Assembly: GCA_035640475.1 (NCBI GenBank)
Contig: DASQWC010000019.1
Span: 1 to 31,532, forward strand
Length of the DNA: 31,532 nt
From: DASQWC01 sp035640475
GTDB taxonomy: Bacteria; Actinomycetota; JAICYB01
Reading direction: 5' to 3'
Position numbers and translations under genes: made by a program
The notes under the pieces: generated by a model
Told to the model about the DNA's origin: nothing
Database searches by the model: none
What the model saw: the letters and a program-made list of their open reading frames with translations, nothing else
Shown: one piece after another, positions 8,115-16,980 of the stretch
Position numbering within the stretch: the first letter of the stretch is position 1
How the letters are laid out: each line of letters begins with the position of its first letter

Positions 8115-8558
8115 GTGATCGACCGGCTGTTCGGCCGTCGCGACCTCGTCCTCTACTTGTCTTTGGGCGCGATAGGCGTCGGCTTCGTCGCCATGGGCCT
8201 GGGGTGGCTGGGGTCGGCGCGCAAGGACACGGTGCCCGAGCAGTTCCCGTATCTGCTGTCGGGCGGTCTCATCGGGCTCGGCCTGGTCTTCGCCGGTTCC
8301 GCCCTTCTCGTCGTACGAGCACTTGAACAGCTCCGGACGCGGTTCGAGGAGCCCGCCATATCAGCGCGAAGTGTCGAGGCGTCGCCCAACGGCGGACGGC
8401 GCCCGTCCTCTCGCTCCGAGGTCATCGTCGGCGCCTCCTCTTATCACCTGCCATCGTGTCGTCTCGCGAAGCGACGCGATGGAGCAGAGTCCGTCTCCGT
8501 GGAGGAAGCGAAGGCACGAGACCTGAGTCCGTGCCGCGTGTGCAGCCCTCCGAGCTGA
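8115..8558 (+). CDS. Two-helix membrane protein with C-terminal Ada-like zinc knuckle
   Basis: A 147-aa protein of unknown function. GTG 8115 is preferred over an in-frame TTG at 8097, because GGGAG lies about ten bases upstream of the GTG. Two membrane helices are visible (about 11-34 and 46-69), then a charged linker, then a small C-terminal module: YHLPSCRLAKR and, 20 residues later, LSPCRVC. The spacing H111, C115, C140, C143 matches the small Ada/thermonuclease-associated metal-binding knuckle of the form YHxxxC...A...PCxxC. It would lie in the cytoplasm if the helices form a hairpin. Its stop abuts the stop of livF with no gap. Metal binding is inferred from the pattern; the role is unknown. 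Confidence 0.7.
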   Translation: MIDRLFGRRDLVLYLSLGAIGVGFVAMGLGWLGSARKDTVPEQFPYLLSGGLIGLGLVFAGSALLVVRALEQLRTRFEEPAISARSVEASPNGGRRPSSRSEVIVGASSYHLPSCRLAKRRDGAESVSVEEAKARDLSPCRVCSPPS

Positions 8559-9341
8559 TCAACCCAGGTAGGCGTGCCTCAGCTCGTCTGACTTCCGCAG
8601 CTCGTCCGCGGTCCCCTCGTAGACGATCGACCCCTTCTGCATGATGAAGGCGCGATCGGCAACCTCGAGCGCGTGGATGTTCTGCTCAACGAGAAGTAAC
8701 GTAACGCCCGTTCTCGCGATCCTTCCCACGAGCTCGAAGAGCTGGCGAACGAGCAGCGGCGCGAGTCCGAGCGAAGCCTCGTCGATGCACAGCAGCCGCG
8801 GCCCTGACATGAGCCCTCGGCCGATGGCGAGCATCTGCTGCTCACCGCCGGAGAGCGTTCCGGCCATCTGCGTGCGCCTCTCCTGGAGGCGCGGGAAGAG
8901 GTTGTAGACCTCCTCTAGCGCTTCGCCAGCAGATCCGTCCCGACGCGCCCACGCACCCAGCTCGAGGTTCCGCTGGACGGTGAGGTCTGCGAACACGCGG
9001 CGGCCTTCGGGGACGAGACAGATCCCTCTCGAGACGCGCTGCGGAGCAGTGAGACCGCTGATGGACTCCTGCGCATACCGAATGTCGCCCTCCCATAGCG
9101 CGATCGTGCCGGCGATCGTGTGCATGAGCGTCGACTTTCCGGCTCCGTTGAGTCCGAGGATCACCGCGGTTTCGCCCTTGCGCACGTCGAGGTCGATGCC
9201 GTGCAGAACGGGAAGGGTTCCGTACCCCGACCTCACGCCGCGCAACTCCAGGAGCGCCGGGCCGCGGTCGCGCGGCCTTGTCGCCTTCGGCCGGCGCGAT
9301 GGCTTGCGGCGGGTCCTTCCGGACCGCGCACTCGGCGTCAT
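8559..9341 (-). CDS. livF: Branched-chain amino acid ABC transporter ATPase LivF
   Basis: A 260-aa ABC ATPase that powers import with LivG, LivH and LivM. Walker A is GLNGAGKST (63-71), the signature LSGGEQQ (163-169), and Walker B LLCIDEASLGLAP (D187, E188). The switch region reads LLLVEQN, where LivF proteins characteristically have Gln-Asn in place of the H-loop His; this separates LivF from LivG. The first about 28 residues are an Arg/Lys-rich extension before the ABC domain and may be over-called, although ATG 9341 overlaps the livG stop (ATGA), which supports it. It is the last gene of the operon. Confidence 0.92.
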   Translation of the reverse strand: MTPSARSGRTRRKPSRRPKATRPRDRGPALLELRGVRSGYGTLPVLHGIDLDVRKGETAVILGLNGAGKSTLMHTIAGTIALWEGDIRYAQESISGLTAPQRVSRGICLVPEGRRVFADLTVQRNLELGAWARRDGSAGEALEEVYNLFPRLQERRTQMAGTLSGGEQQMLAIGRGLMSGPRLLCIDEASLGLAPLLVRQLFELVGRIARTGVTLLLVEQNIHALEVADRAFIMQKGSIVYEGTADELRKSDELRHAYLG

Positions 9342-10102
9342 ACCGCCTCTCCCAGGTACGTGGATATGACCTCACGGTTTCGCTGCACCTCGGACGGCGT
9401 CCCGTGCGCGAGCATCTCGCCGAAATTGAGCACGTACACCTGGTCGCACACCTGTGTCACCAATGGGACGTGGTGCTCGATGAGGAAGACGGTGATTCCG
9501 AGCTCGTCGCGGATGCGCAGGATGATCTCTCCCAGCCCCCGCGATTCCTCAGGCCCCATGCCCGAGGTCGGCTCGTCGAGGAGGAGCAGGACCGGATCCG
9601 TCGCCAGCGCCAACCCCACCTCTACGAGCTTGAGCGTCCCGTATGGGAGTCCGGACACGGGGGCCGAGCCGATCTCCCGAAGGCCCAGGAAGGCCAGGAT
9701 CTCGTCGGCGTTCTCCCTCAGTATCCGCTCCTCGCGCAACGCTCCCGGGAGCGCCACGAGTCCCGCGGCTATGGAGTACGCGACCTTCGGATGCTGCGCG
9801 AGGACGAGGTTGTCCCGAACGGATAGGGACCGCACGAGCCCAACCTGTTGAAACGTGCGGCCCATCCCCATCGCGGTCCTTTGGTGAGTGGGCATCTCGG
9901 TGACGTCCCGGTTGCGGAACTCGATACGTCCCGAGTCGGGACGGTAGAACCCGGCGATGCAGTTGAAGAGCGTCGTCTTGCCGGCGCCGTTGGGCCCGAT
10001 GAGCCCGACCACTTCCCACTCGCCGACGTCGAGCGCGGCGTCGCTGAGAGCGCGCAACCCTCCGAAGCTGATGGAGACACCGGTGCAGCTCAAGAGGGCC
10101 AT
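9338..10102 (-). CDS. livG: Branched-chain amino acid ABC transporter ATPase LivG
   Basis: A 254-aa ABC ATPase, partner of LivF. Walker A is GPNGAGKT (36-43), the Q-loop lies in GRTFQQVGLV, the signature is the LivG-type SGLPYGTLKLVE (about 150-161), Walker B is LLLLDEPTSGM, and the H-loop is LIEHH (H210/H211). The start is ATG 10102, two bases after the livM stop; the open frame extends much further upstream but is antiparallel noise within livM. It overlaps livF by ATGA. The family (high-affinity branched-chain amino acid ATPase) also serves amides, urea and aromatic acids in some bacteria, so the substrate is not fixed. Confidence 0.92.
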   Translation of the reverse strand: MALLSCTGVSISFGGLRALSDAALDVGEWEVVGLIGPNGAGKTTLFNCIAGFYRPDSGRIEFRNRDVTEMPTHQRTAMGMGRTFQQVGLVRSLSVRDNLVLAQHPKVAYSIAAGLVALPGALREERILRENADEILAFLGLREIGSAPVSGLPYGTLKLVEVGLALATDPVLLLLDEPTSGMGPEESRGLGEIILRIRDELGITVFLIEHHVPLVTQVCDQVYVLNFGEMLAHGTPSEVQRNREVISTYLGEAV

Positions 10103-10104
10103 CG

Positions 10105-11127
10105 TCAATGCCTGTGCGGTAGCCGGAAGGGCTTGCCCTGGAACCAATCGACCAGCGGACGAAGGGCCTGCGCGAGCCCGCCGGGGTTCAGGATCAGCGT
10201 GAGCACCAGCAGGATCGCTCCGATGAGCGGCACGTACTCTCGCAGGCTCTGCGCGAAGGACTCGAAGAGCGTGAAGAAGGCGGCGGCGACGAAGACGCCG
10301 ACGCGGGAGCCGAGACCTCCGACGACGGCGATGAATACGAACGTGAGCGCGAGCTCGAAGTTGAAGTCGCTCGCGAGGACGAGGCCCGTCTGGTGTGCGA
10401 AGAGCGCACCGGCGAGGCCGGCGAACGAACCGGACAGCGCGAACGCGATGACCTTGTACATCGTCACGTTGACACCCACCGATGCAGCAACGCGCTCGTC
10501 GTCGCGGACGGCGAGGATCGCCCGTCCGGCCTTGGACGAGACCAGCCGCCAGTCCAGGAGTTGGACCAGGACGAAGAAGGCCATACAGAGGTACAGGTAC
10601 GGCAGTTGTCCACCGAATCCCTCCGGTCGCGGAGCCGGCATCCCCGCCGCCCCGCGCGTCAGGGACCTGATGTTGAACAACACGTTCTCGGCGAAGAAGC
10701 CGAAGGCGAGCGTGATGAGGGCCAGGTACAGCCCTCGCAGCCGCAGCGCCACCACGCCCAGAAGAGCCGCCGCGGTCGCGCCCAAGAGTGCTGCCGCCAG
10801 GATGGCCGGCCAAAAGCTCCAGCCGACCGAGCTCACGAGGCCGGCCGATGCAAGCGCACCGACGCCGAAGAACGCCTGATGTCCGAGGGATATCTGTCCG
10901 GCATATCCGATGAGGAGATTGATGGACACGGCGGCGATCGCGAAGATGAAGACGCGCTGGAGGTCGAGCAGCAAGATCTCGTCGGCGAGAAGTGTCAGGA
11001 CCACGTATCCCGCGGCCATCGCGGCCAGCGTCCCGGCCCGGGGAACCCAGGTCGTGAGGAATCCCGGCCTGCGCAGCTCCGGGAAGCGGAGGTCGCTGGT
11101 TGCCTCGCGCTCGGCGGCTCTCACCAT
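10105..11127 (-). CDS. livM: Branched-chain amino acid ABC transporter permease LivM
   Basis: A 340-aa permease. Typical LivM blocks are INLLIGYAGQISLGHQAFFGVGA (central; the motif core GYAGQISLGH is diagnostic) and LRLRGLYLALITLAFG. Later come GRAILAVRDDERVAASVGVN (the cytoplasmic EAA-like loop contacting the ATPases) and FVFIAVVGGLGSRVG. About ten hydrophobic segments are present, after a hydrophilic N-terminus of about 30 residues. ATG 11127 overlaps the livH stop by one base (TGATG). It forms the translocation pore with LivH. Confidence 0.92.
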   Translation of the reverse strand: MVRAAEREATSDLRFPELRRPGFLTTWVPRAGTLAAMAAGYVVLTLLADEILLLDLQRVFIFAIAAVSINLLIGYAGQISLGHQAFFGVGALASAGLVSSVGWSFWPAILAAALLGATAAALLGVVALRLRGLYLALITLAFGFFAENVLFNIRSLTRGAAGMPAPRPEGFGGQLPYLYLCMAFFVLVQLLDWRLVSSKAGRAILAVRDDERVAASVGVNVTMYKVIAFALSGSFAGLAGALFAHQTGLVLASDFNFELALTFVFIAVVGGLGSRVGVFVAAAFFTLFESFAQSLREYVPLIGAILLVLTLILNPGGLAQALRPLVDWFQGKPFRLPHRH

Positions 11128-12002
11128 CAAGCGGCCTTTCCGACGAGTCCTTGCGGGCGGACCAAAAGGACGGCGAGCAGCAGTCCCATCAGCACAATCA
11201 CGTCCGGGCTCGGGACGTTGCGCTGAAGCAGGTAGAACTGAGCGATCTGCTGTGAGATCCCGATGACGAGGCCGCCCACGAAGGCGCCGATGACGCGGTC
11301 GATGCCGCCGAGGACCGCCGCGGCGAAGGCCGCCAAGAGCGCGTTTCGGGTGACGAACCCCGGGGCGAGGGTCTGTCCGGGGGCACCGACCAGGAGGAGC
11401 CCGGCCAGTCCGCCCAGGCCGCCTGCGGCCGTCCACAAGATCGTCGAGACGCGACGTGACGAGATGCCGATGAGCTCGGCGGCGAGCGGGTCGGACGACG
11501 CGGCGAGGATGCCCGAGCCCAGGCGCGTGCGCGAGAAGAACCAAGTCAGCCCGACGCCGATCAATATCAGGAGGCCGAAGATCAGGAACTCCTGTGGTGT
11601 GATGAGCACACCGAGCACCGATACGCCCCGGCCACCGATCGCCGGGCCGAGCACCCGGCCCTCGGGGCGGCCGATGATCAACTGGAGCTGGATTGCGCCG
11701 AGCGCGACGCCCGCAGTTGCTACGAGGAGCGTGACGCGCGGCGAGTCGAAGAGAGGTCGGACGACGAGCCGCTCGGTCGCGAACCCCATGGCGGCTCCGG
11801 CCGCGACGGCGAGCAAAGCTCCGAGCGCGTAGGGCCAGCCTTCGCCTGCGATCGTGAGCCAGGCGACGAAAGCAGCGACCGTGCCGAACTCACCCTGCGC
11901 GAAGTTGAACACACGACTTCCCTTGTAGACGAGCACCAGTCCTACGGCGAGCACGGCCGAGATCGCGCCGTTGATCACCCCGAGGACTATCGCCTCTTTC
12001 AC
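11127..12002 (-). CDS. livH: Branched-chain amino acid ABC transporter permease LivH
   Basis: A 291-aa permease, partner of LivM. The start is GTG 12002 (the first residues read MKEAIVLGVINGAISAVLAV). Diagnostic LivH motifs are YKGSRVFNFAQGEFG in the first third, the RTRLGSGILAASSDPLAAEL loop that contacts the ATPases, and AAAVLGGIDRVIGAFVGGL near the end. About eight hydrophobic helices are visible. It lies 33 bases downstream of livK in the same direction and overlaps livM by one base. Confidence 0.92.
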   Translation of the reverse strand: MKEAIVLGVINGAISAVLAVGLVLVYKGSRVFNFAQGEFGTVAAFVAWLTIAGEGWPYALGALLAVAAGAAMGFATERLVVRPLFDSPRVTLLVATAGVALGAIQLQLIIGRPEGRVLGPAIGGRGVSVLGVLITPQEFLIFGLLILIGVGLTWFFSRTRLGSGILAASSDPLAAELIGISSRRVSTILWTAAGGLGGLAGLLLVGAPGQTLAPGFVTRNALLAAFAAAVLGGIDRVIGAFVGGLVIGISQQIAQFYLLQRNVPSPDVIVLMGLLLAVLLVRPQGLVGKAA

Positions 12003-12035
12003 GCTGGGCTCGCCGGCAAGCTGTTCATCAGGATG

Positions 12036-13565
12036 TCAATATCCGGACACCGGGCCCTCGCGGTAGTGGAAGGCACGGTCGGTCCCACATTCGACCTCCA
12101 GCCTGTAGACACTCTTGGTTCCGAAGTGGGCGCCCTGGCTCGCCGAGTAGCGCAGGTCCGGGTAGACGCCTGTGCTCAGAAGCTTCCCGCCCTCGAGTGC
12201 GCTCACGAAGCTCTGGCGCGTCATCTCCGGCCCGGCGGCGAGGAACATCTGGTGGACGACCTTCATCGTCCCCCAGAGCGAGAGCAGGATGTCGCCGCCG
12301 CTCTGGACGCTGTTCACCGATTGCGCGTCCTCGAAGGCTTCGACGGCCTGCCGGAACTCGGGATCGAACCTCCCCTGCATCACTTCCGGCCATCCGGGCC
12401 AGGGGAAGAAAACATCGGCGCCGTCGTAGGACTCCGGCGCGCTCTGGCACAGGATGTTCGAGACCTGATTGACGGTCGAGATCCCGACGGCGGCGTACCG
12501 GGGACGGTATCCGCGCGAATCCGCCTCCTGCACGAACTCGATGACCACGACCGGCGCGATGAGGGTGTTCACGACGTCGATCCCGCGGGCGGCCATGTCC
12601 TGAATGGCTGCGGCGATCGCGCTGCGGAGCGTCGGTGAGTCCTCTTTGGGCAGGTTGTAGACGAAGAAGTTCGACATGTTGAACCCGGCTTGTTGCAAGC
12701 CCTGCCGGAAACCGGCCTCGGCGTCGTCGAAGTTCGGCGTGTTTGCGCGAATCATCGCGATGCGCACTTGGCCGTCGGGCTGCGCGATCCCACCCGGTGA
12801 TACCTGATCGAGCCGGCTTGCTCCGAACTTCCTGAGGAGCATCTGAGCGAGGATCGGTCCCTGCGAACGATAGCTCGCCGAGATCGCGAAATAAGACTTG
12901 TACGGGGCGACGCCCTCTTCCGTTACGCCGGCCGAGAGATACGGTATGCCGTTCTGCGCGGTGTAGCGAGCGCAAGCGGCGATCTGGTCCGTCCCGGCCC
13001 CCCCGATGAGCAGGAACGCCTTGTTGCGCTGCGCCATCTCCTGGCATCTCTGCGCGGCGACGGACGGCGAGTACGTATCGTCCTTGAAGACGACCTCGAC
13101 CTTGCGGCCGAAGACGCTCTGGCCTTTCCTCTCCAGCCACCGCCAGTAGAGGTCCTTCCCGGATTCGAAGGCCTGTGCCTGGACTGGTGCAGCTCCCGTC
13201 ACGGGAGCGTGGATCCCGATCACGATGCGGTCGCGGAAGATCCCCGTACGGTCGCCGGCGCCCGGCGCCGCGGTGCCTGTGCCCTCAGAAGTGCCGCCGC
13301 CTCCGGCAGCACCGCCCTCACGTACGGTCGTCCGCCTTCTCCCGCCCGTCGCGCCGCCGACGGTCTCTTCGCCCGCTGCTCCTTCCCCCGCGGCAGGTCC
13401 GACGCCGAGATCGTCTTGAGTTGCCCCGGTTCCCGACGCGAACTCCTGGTGGACGCCGGGTAGCTGTCCGCAGGCCGCCGCCGTCATCGAGAGAGCAGCG
13501 AACGCGGCGATCAATGCCGGCGAGGCTCGCCGGCGTCGCCTCGCGAAAGCTCCGGCCTCGCTCAT
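12036..13565 (-). CDS. livK: ABC transporter substrate-binding lipoprotein (LivK/Peripla_BP_6 family) with long low-complexity linker
   Basis: A 509-aa binding lipoprotein. The ATG at 13565 is preceded by AGGAAAGGAG, a strong ribosome binding site. The signal peptide has an Arg-rich start and a lipobox, TAAAC, with C32. Residues about 40-108 form a Gly/Ala/Thr/Glu-rich low-complexity linker. The periplasmic-binding fold begins near DRIVIGIHAPVTGAAPVQAQ and continues through FGRKVEVVFKDDTYSP and AFLLIGGAGTDQIAACARYT, a domain of about 400 residues. Family ligands include branched-chain amino acids, amides and aromatic compounds; the sequence alone does not decide. It feeds LivHMGF just downstream. 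The linker is longer than in ordinary LivK proteins. Confidence 0.9.
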   Translation of the reverse strand: MSEAGAFARRRRRASPALIAAFAALSMTAAACGQLPGVHQEFASGTGATQDDLGVGPAAGEGAAGEETVGGATGGRRRTTVREGGAAGGGGTSEGTGTAAPGAGDRTGIFRDRIVIGIHAPVTGAAPVQAQAFESGKDLYWRWLERKGQSVFGRKVEVVFKDDTYSPSVAAQRCQEMAQRNKAFLLIGGAGTDQIAACARYTAQNGIPYLSAGVTEEGVAPYKSYFAISASYRSQGPILAQMLLRKFGASRLDQVSPGGIAQPDGQVRIAMIRANTPNFDDAEAGFRQGLQQAGFNMSNFFVYNLPKEDSPTLRSAIAAAIQDMAARGIDVVNTLIAPVVVIEFVQEADSRGYRPRYAAVGISTVNQVSNILCQSAPESYDGADVFFPWPGWPEVMQGRFDPEFRQAVEAFEDAQSVNSVQSGGDILLSLWGTMKVVHQMFLAAGPEMTRQSFVSALEGGKLLSTGVYPDLRYSASQGAHFGTKSVYRLEVECGTDRAFHYREGPVSGY

Positions 13566-13601
13566 GGATTTACTCCTTTCCTCTAACCCGTATTGCCTGA
13601 C

Positions 13602-14732
13602 TCACGTAGGCGCCCCCGTGAGACGGCGCCGGCGCAACAGTTCGGCGACGTTGTGCTGCCCGGCGCCCGCGTGAGGCTCGCGCAGCGCGTAGTAAGCGAG
13701 AGCGAGCGCCACCGCTCCTCCGATCCAGGGAAGGTAGGCCCACCACGGATAGCGGGGCTGCGGCTCGCCGAAAGGCGGCGCCGCCGGCGCAGGAGCAGCC
13801 TCGGGCTCGGGCTCCACAGCCGATACGCGCGTCTCTTGGCCACCGAACTCCTCCACGCTCGTCGTCGACCCGCCGGGTGGAAGCTGGGGAGGAGGAGGCG
13901 GGGGGGCAACGGTTATCCCCGCAGGTGTGTAGGACATCGACGCAGCGAGCGCGTCGAGCTGCCGACCGTGGAACTCGACCGTCCAGGTCGATTCTGGGGC
14001 CGGGGGCTGGGGAGCTTCGGGGGCCGGTTTGATGACGATGGCTGCGTCGCTCGAGTCACCGGAAGTCCAAGCCGCGGCGATCTGTGTCAGGTCGAAGGTC
14101 AATTTGGTTCCGTCGTCCGAACGTCGTCCTTGCGCCATGCCCTCGCGGCAGTCGAACTGTGGCTCGATGCGGTTGCCTTCGACGTCCTGCATCGGGTCGC
14201 CGTCCGCGCCATCGGCGAGGAAGGTAGTGACCGGGCACGCAACGAGGGCCGCGCTCGCGTCGTTGAACGTCGAAGGCGGGACGGGAGGCGTCTGCGATTC
14301 CTGGGCTTGTTGCAGGTGCTCGGAAAGGTGGTCGCTCGTGGGCTGCGAGACCTCGAAGCTGAAATCGAACGAGCGGACGGTCCCGCCTACGAAGCCCGGT
14401 GTGAAGAGGACATCGAACCCGACGTACGCCCGCTTGTCCTCCGCGCCTGCCAGCAGACCTACTTGGAGATGGTGCTGCTGGGCGGGCGCCGGGAACAGCT
14501 CTTGCTGGACTCCGGTGCCGGGGACGGCCACGCGCTGGTTCTCCTGCCAGTACCAACCCTGGCGGTCGATGCCGACCTCTGTGCGAACGGTGGCGATCTG
14601 AGAGCTTGCCGGCGGCGCGATCGTGAGAAAAGCACCACTCGCGATCGAGGCAAGGGCCACCACAACGGCCGCGATGGCGGCTTTCCGGCGCCGCGTCATC
14701 CGCGGTCGTCGCGCTTCCGTGAGCGTAAACAC
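13602..14732 (-). CDS. Secreted, membrane-anchored Pro-rich protein upstream of the liv operon, unknown function
   Basis: A 376-aa protein, not recognised. GTG 14732 has AGGAAAAAGG just upstream; ATG 14699 is a possible later start. The N-terminal helix (about 13-36, AAIAAVVVALASIASGAFL) looks like a signal peptide or anchor. A globular region of about 200 residues follows, with two Cys (VACPVTTF and FDCREGM), then a Pro-rich stretch (runs of PPPPPPQ and EPEPEAAPAPAAPP). A final helix (YLPWIGGAVALALAYYALRE) and a basic tail end the protein. It would be exposed outside the membrane with a C-terminal anchor. It lies 36 bases upstream of livK in the same direction, so it may share the operon and help present the substrate, which is inference only. 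Confidence 0.8.
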   Translation of the reverse strand: MFTLTEARRPRMTRRRKAAIAAVVVALASIASGAFLTIAPPASSQIATVRTEVGIDRQGWYWQENQRVAVPGTGVQQELFPAPAQQHHLQVGLLAGAEDKRAYVGFDVLFTPGFVGGTVRSFDFSFEVSQPTSDHLSEHLQQAQESQTPPVPPSTFNDASAALVACPVTTFLADGADGDPMQDVEGNRIEPQFDCREGMAQGRRSDDGTKLTFDLTQIAAAWTSGDSSDAAIVIKPAPEAPQPPAPESTWTVEFHGRQLDALAASMSYTPAGITVAPPPPPPQLPPGGSTTSVEEFGGQETRVSAVEPEPEAAPAPAAPPFGEPQPRYPWWAYLPWIGGAVALALAYYALREPHAGAGQHNVAELLRRRRLTGAPT

Positions 14733-14863
14733 GCCTTTTTCCTAACCCTACCCGCGATCTCGCCGATCAACCGGACGAATCTCACCAAGAAGATTGGAGA
14801 GGCGGGGACCCGGCCTGATGGCGCCGTTAGAGTGGTTGGCGAAGCGATCCGACGGGACAACGC
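14733..14863. promoter_or_regulatory. Divergent promoter region between the surface-protein/liv operon and the mscS operon
   Basis: About 130 bases between two divergently transcribed genes. It must contain both promoters. The AGGAAAAAGG site of the minus-strand gene is visible next to its GTG. I could not place confident -10/-35 boxes or a palindrome. Confidence 0.4.
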
Positions 14864-15991
14864 GTGTACGACCTCCCCGGCCTGTCCAGACCGGCCGAAG
14901 CATCAGACCTGATCACGGCAGGCTCGCTGCTGGCGGGCGGGCTCATCGTCGGATGGGTGTTGCGGCGCTTCGTGACCGCGCGGCTCAAGCATCGAGCGGC
15001 GCTGTCGAAGTGGGGCGGCAACGCCATCGTGATCGCCGGCGTACATCACATCGCTCTCGTCTGGCCGGTCATCGGCGGCGCGATCGCCGCGCTGGAGGCC
15101 CTGCCGCTCACGGGCGGGCTCCACGCCGTCCTGCGCAAGACCCTGCTCACGTTGCTGCTCGTGTCCGCGACGTTCGTCGCGGCGCGCGCGTCCGGCGACC
15201 TCGTGAGGCTCTACTCCCTGCGCACCGACCAGGGCATGCGGTCGAGCTCGATCTTCGTAAACCTCACCCGCTTCGTGATCGCGGTCATCGCGCTCCTCAT
15301 TGCGCTGCAGAGCTTCGGTGTCTCGATCACGCCGATCCTTACGGCCCTCGGCGTCGGCGGCCTCGCCGTCGCGCTCGCGCTTCAGGACACGCTCTCGAAC
15401 TTCTTTGCCGGGCTTCAGATCATCGCGACGAAGAAGGTGAAGCGAGGGGATTACATCTGCCTGGAGACCGGACAGGAAGGCTACGTCGCGGACATCGACT
15501 GGCGGCACACGTCCGTGAGGCAGCTGCCGAACAACATGGTGCTCGTCCCGAACGCGAAGCTCGTCAACTCGATCGTCACGAACTACCACTATCCCGAGCC
15601 CGAGATGTCCGTCCTCGTCGACGTCGGTGTGAGCTACGGGAGCGATCTGAAGCACGTGGAGCAGGTGACGATCGACGTTGCGCGGGAAGTCATGGCGCGG
15701 GTGGACGGAGGTGTGCCCGAATTCGACCCGTTCGTCCGCTTCCACACCTTCAACGACTCGAGCATCGACTTCACAGTGATCTTGCGAGTGAACGAGTTCA
15801 CCGCGAACTTCCTCCTCAAGCACGAGTTCGTGAAGCTCCTCCACGAGCGCTACGACGCCGAGGGCATCGTCATCCCGTTCCCGATCCGTACGGTGGTCGT
15901 GGCGCCGGACGGCAGACCCACCGACGAAGCATCGCCGGACGGTGAGCGAACCAGTCGGTCACGCCGCGACGAGCGCCTTCGATCTGAGTGA
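14864..15991 (+). CDS. Mechanosensitive ion channel, MscS family
   Basis: A 375-aa small-conductance mechanosensitive channel that releases solutes on osmotic downshock. The start is GTG 14864. Four or five hydrophobic helices occupy residues about 15-165. The pore helix and beta-domain entry are clearly recognisable: ITPILTALGVGGLAVALALQ followed by DTLSNFFAGLQII, then the VKRGDYICLE start of the MscS beta domain and the QLPNNMVLVPNAKLVNS block. A C-terminal alpha/beta domain follows (DVGVSYGSDLKHVEQV and IPFPIRTVVVAPDGR), then a charged tail. It is somewhat longer than E. coli MscS because of the extra N-terminal helices. It overlaps the next gene by GTGA. Confidence 0.93.
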   Translation: MYDLPGLSRPAEASDLITAGSLLAGGLIVGWVLRRFVTARLKHRAALSKWGGNAIVIAGVHHIALVWPVIGGAIAALEALPLTGGLHAVLRKTLLTLLLVSATFVAARASGDLVRLYSLRTDQGMRSSSIFVNLTRFVIAVIALLIALQSFGVSITPILTALGVGGLAVALALQDTLSNFFAGLQIIATKKVKRGDYICLETGQEGYVADIDWRHTSVRQLPNNMVLVPNAKLVNSIVTNYHYPEPEMSVLVDVGVSYGSDLKHVEQVTIDVAREVMARVDGGVPEFDPFVRFHTFNDSSIDFTVILRVNEFTANFLLKHEFVKLLHERYDAEGIVIPFPIRTVVVAPDGRPTDEASPDGERTSRSRRDERLRSE

Positions 15992-16920
15992 GCCGGGCCC
16001 GTCAGGCTCTCGTCCTCGCGCGCCGGACGGTCAAGGGCGCCGCCGAGGACAGGATCGTCGGCCACTCGGCCGAGGTCGCGTTCTTCACGCTGCTCGCGAT
16101 TCCGCCGATGCTGCTCGTCCTGGCCGGCTTCGCCGGCTACGTGAGCGCGATATTCGGCCCGGAGGTCTCCGACGGCGTCCGCGAGTGGGTGCTGCGAAGC
16201 CTCGGCGGCTTCCTCGCCCCGGAAACCATGAGCCGGACGGTCGGCCCCGCCGTGGACGCGATCTTCGCCGAGGGCCGCGGCGGCGTCATCTCGGTTGGCG
16301 CGGTCGTCGCCGTGTGGTCGGCGTCGCGGTTGATCCGCGTGCTGATACAGGCGATGAACGTCGCCTACGACGTCCCGTCCTGGCGTCCCGGTTGGAAGCG
16401 ACGGCTCATCGCCCTCGGTCTGACCGTCGGCGGTCTGGTCGTCGTCGCGTTGTTCCTCCCGCTGCTCGTCGCCGGACCGCGGCTCGGCCCGGCGATCGAC
16501 GAGCGGTTGGGCCTGGGCGGCGTGCTCGGCGCGGTTTGGCGCGTGGCGTACTGGCCCGGCGCGGTCGCCGTCGCGGTCGCGCTCCTTGCCACCCTGTACC
16601 ACATCGCCCCGAACTGGCAGACGCGCTGGCGTCGCGATCTCCCCGGCGCGATCCTCGCCGCCGCCGGGTGGCTCGTCGGCGCCGTGGCGCTGCGGCTGTA
16701 CGTGCGCTACACGATCTCCGACGAGAGCCTCGGCCCTCTCGCGGCACCAGTCGTCCTGCTCCTGTGGTTCTACGTGAGCTCGTTCGTTGTCCTCTTGGGG
16801 GCCGAGCTGAACGCGGAGATCGAGAAGATGTGGCCGACGAGGGAGTCCGGTCCGCGTGACCTACTCCGGGCCGCGGACGGGATGGGACAAGTGCAGCACC
16901 CGGCCGAGCAGCGCTCGTGA
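15988..16920 (+). CDS. YihY/BrkB family inner membrane protein
   Basis: A 310-aa polytopic protein of the YihY/virulence-factor BrkB family. GTG 15988 overlaps the mscS stop (GTGA). Family features are the N-terminal GHSAEVAFFTLLAIPPMLLV helix and the ISVGAVVAVWSASRLIRVL and AMNVAYDV block. Later come WPGAVAVAVALLATLYHIAP, then the WRRDLPGAILAAAGWLVG helix and the RYTISDESLGPLAAPVVLL segment, ending in LLGAELNAEIE. About six helices are present. Family members were once misannotated as RNase BN; the true function is not established. Coupling to a mechanosensitive channel suggests an envelope or osmotic role, by inference. Confidence 0.9.
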   Translation: MSRARQALVLARRTVKGAAEDRIVGHSAEVAFFTLLAIPPMLLVLAGFAGYVSAIFGPEVSDGVREWVLRSLGGFLAPETMSRTVGPAVDAIFAEGRGGVISVGAVVAVWSASRLIRVLIQAMNVAYDVPSWRPGWKRRLIALGLTVGGLVVVALFLPLLVAGPRLGPAIDERLGLGGVLGAVWRVAYWPGAVAVAVALLATLYHIAPNWQTRWRRDLPGAILAAAGWLVGAVALRLYVRYTISDESLGPLAAPVVLLLWFYVSSFVVLLGAELNAEIEKMWPTRESGPRDLLRAADGMGQVQHPAEQRS

Positions 16921-16980
16921 CGATCTCCAGTTGTAGCGGACGCCGATTCGCGCGCCACGACGGGGGGTACGCGTTTACGT

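Noticed and set aside
13593..14912. Long open frame on the plus strand opposite the Pro-rich surface protein
   Set aside because: Arg-rich composition with no motifs; the minus-strand frame has a ribosome binding site, signal-type helix and C-terminal anchor, so it is the real gene.
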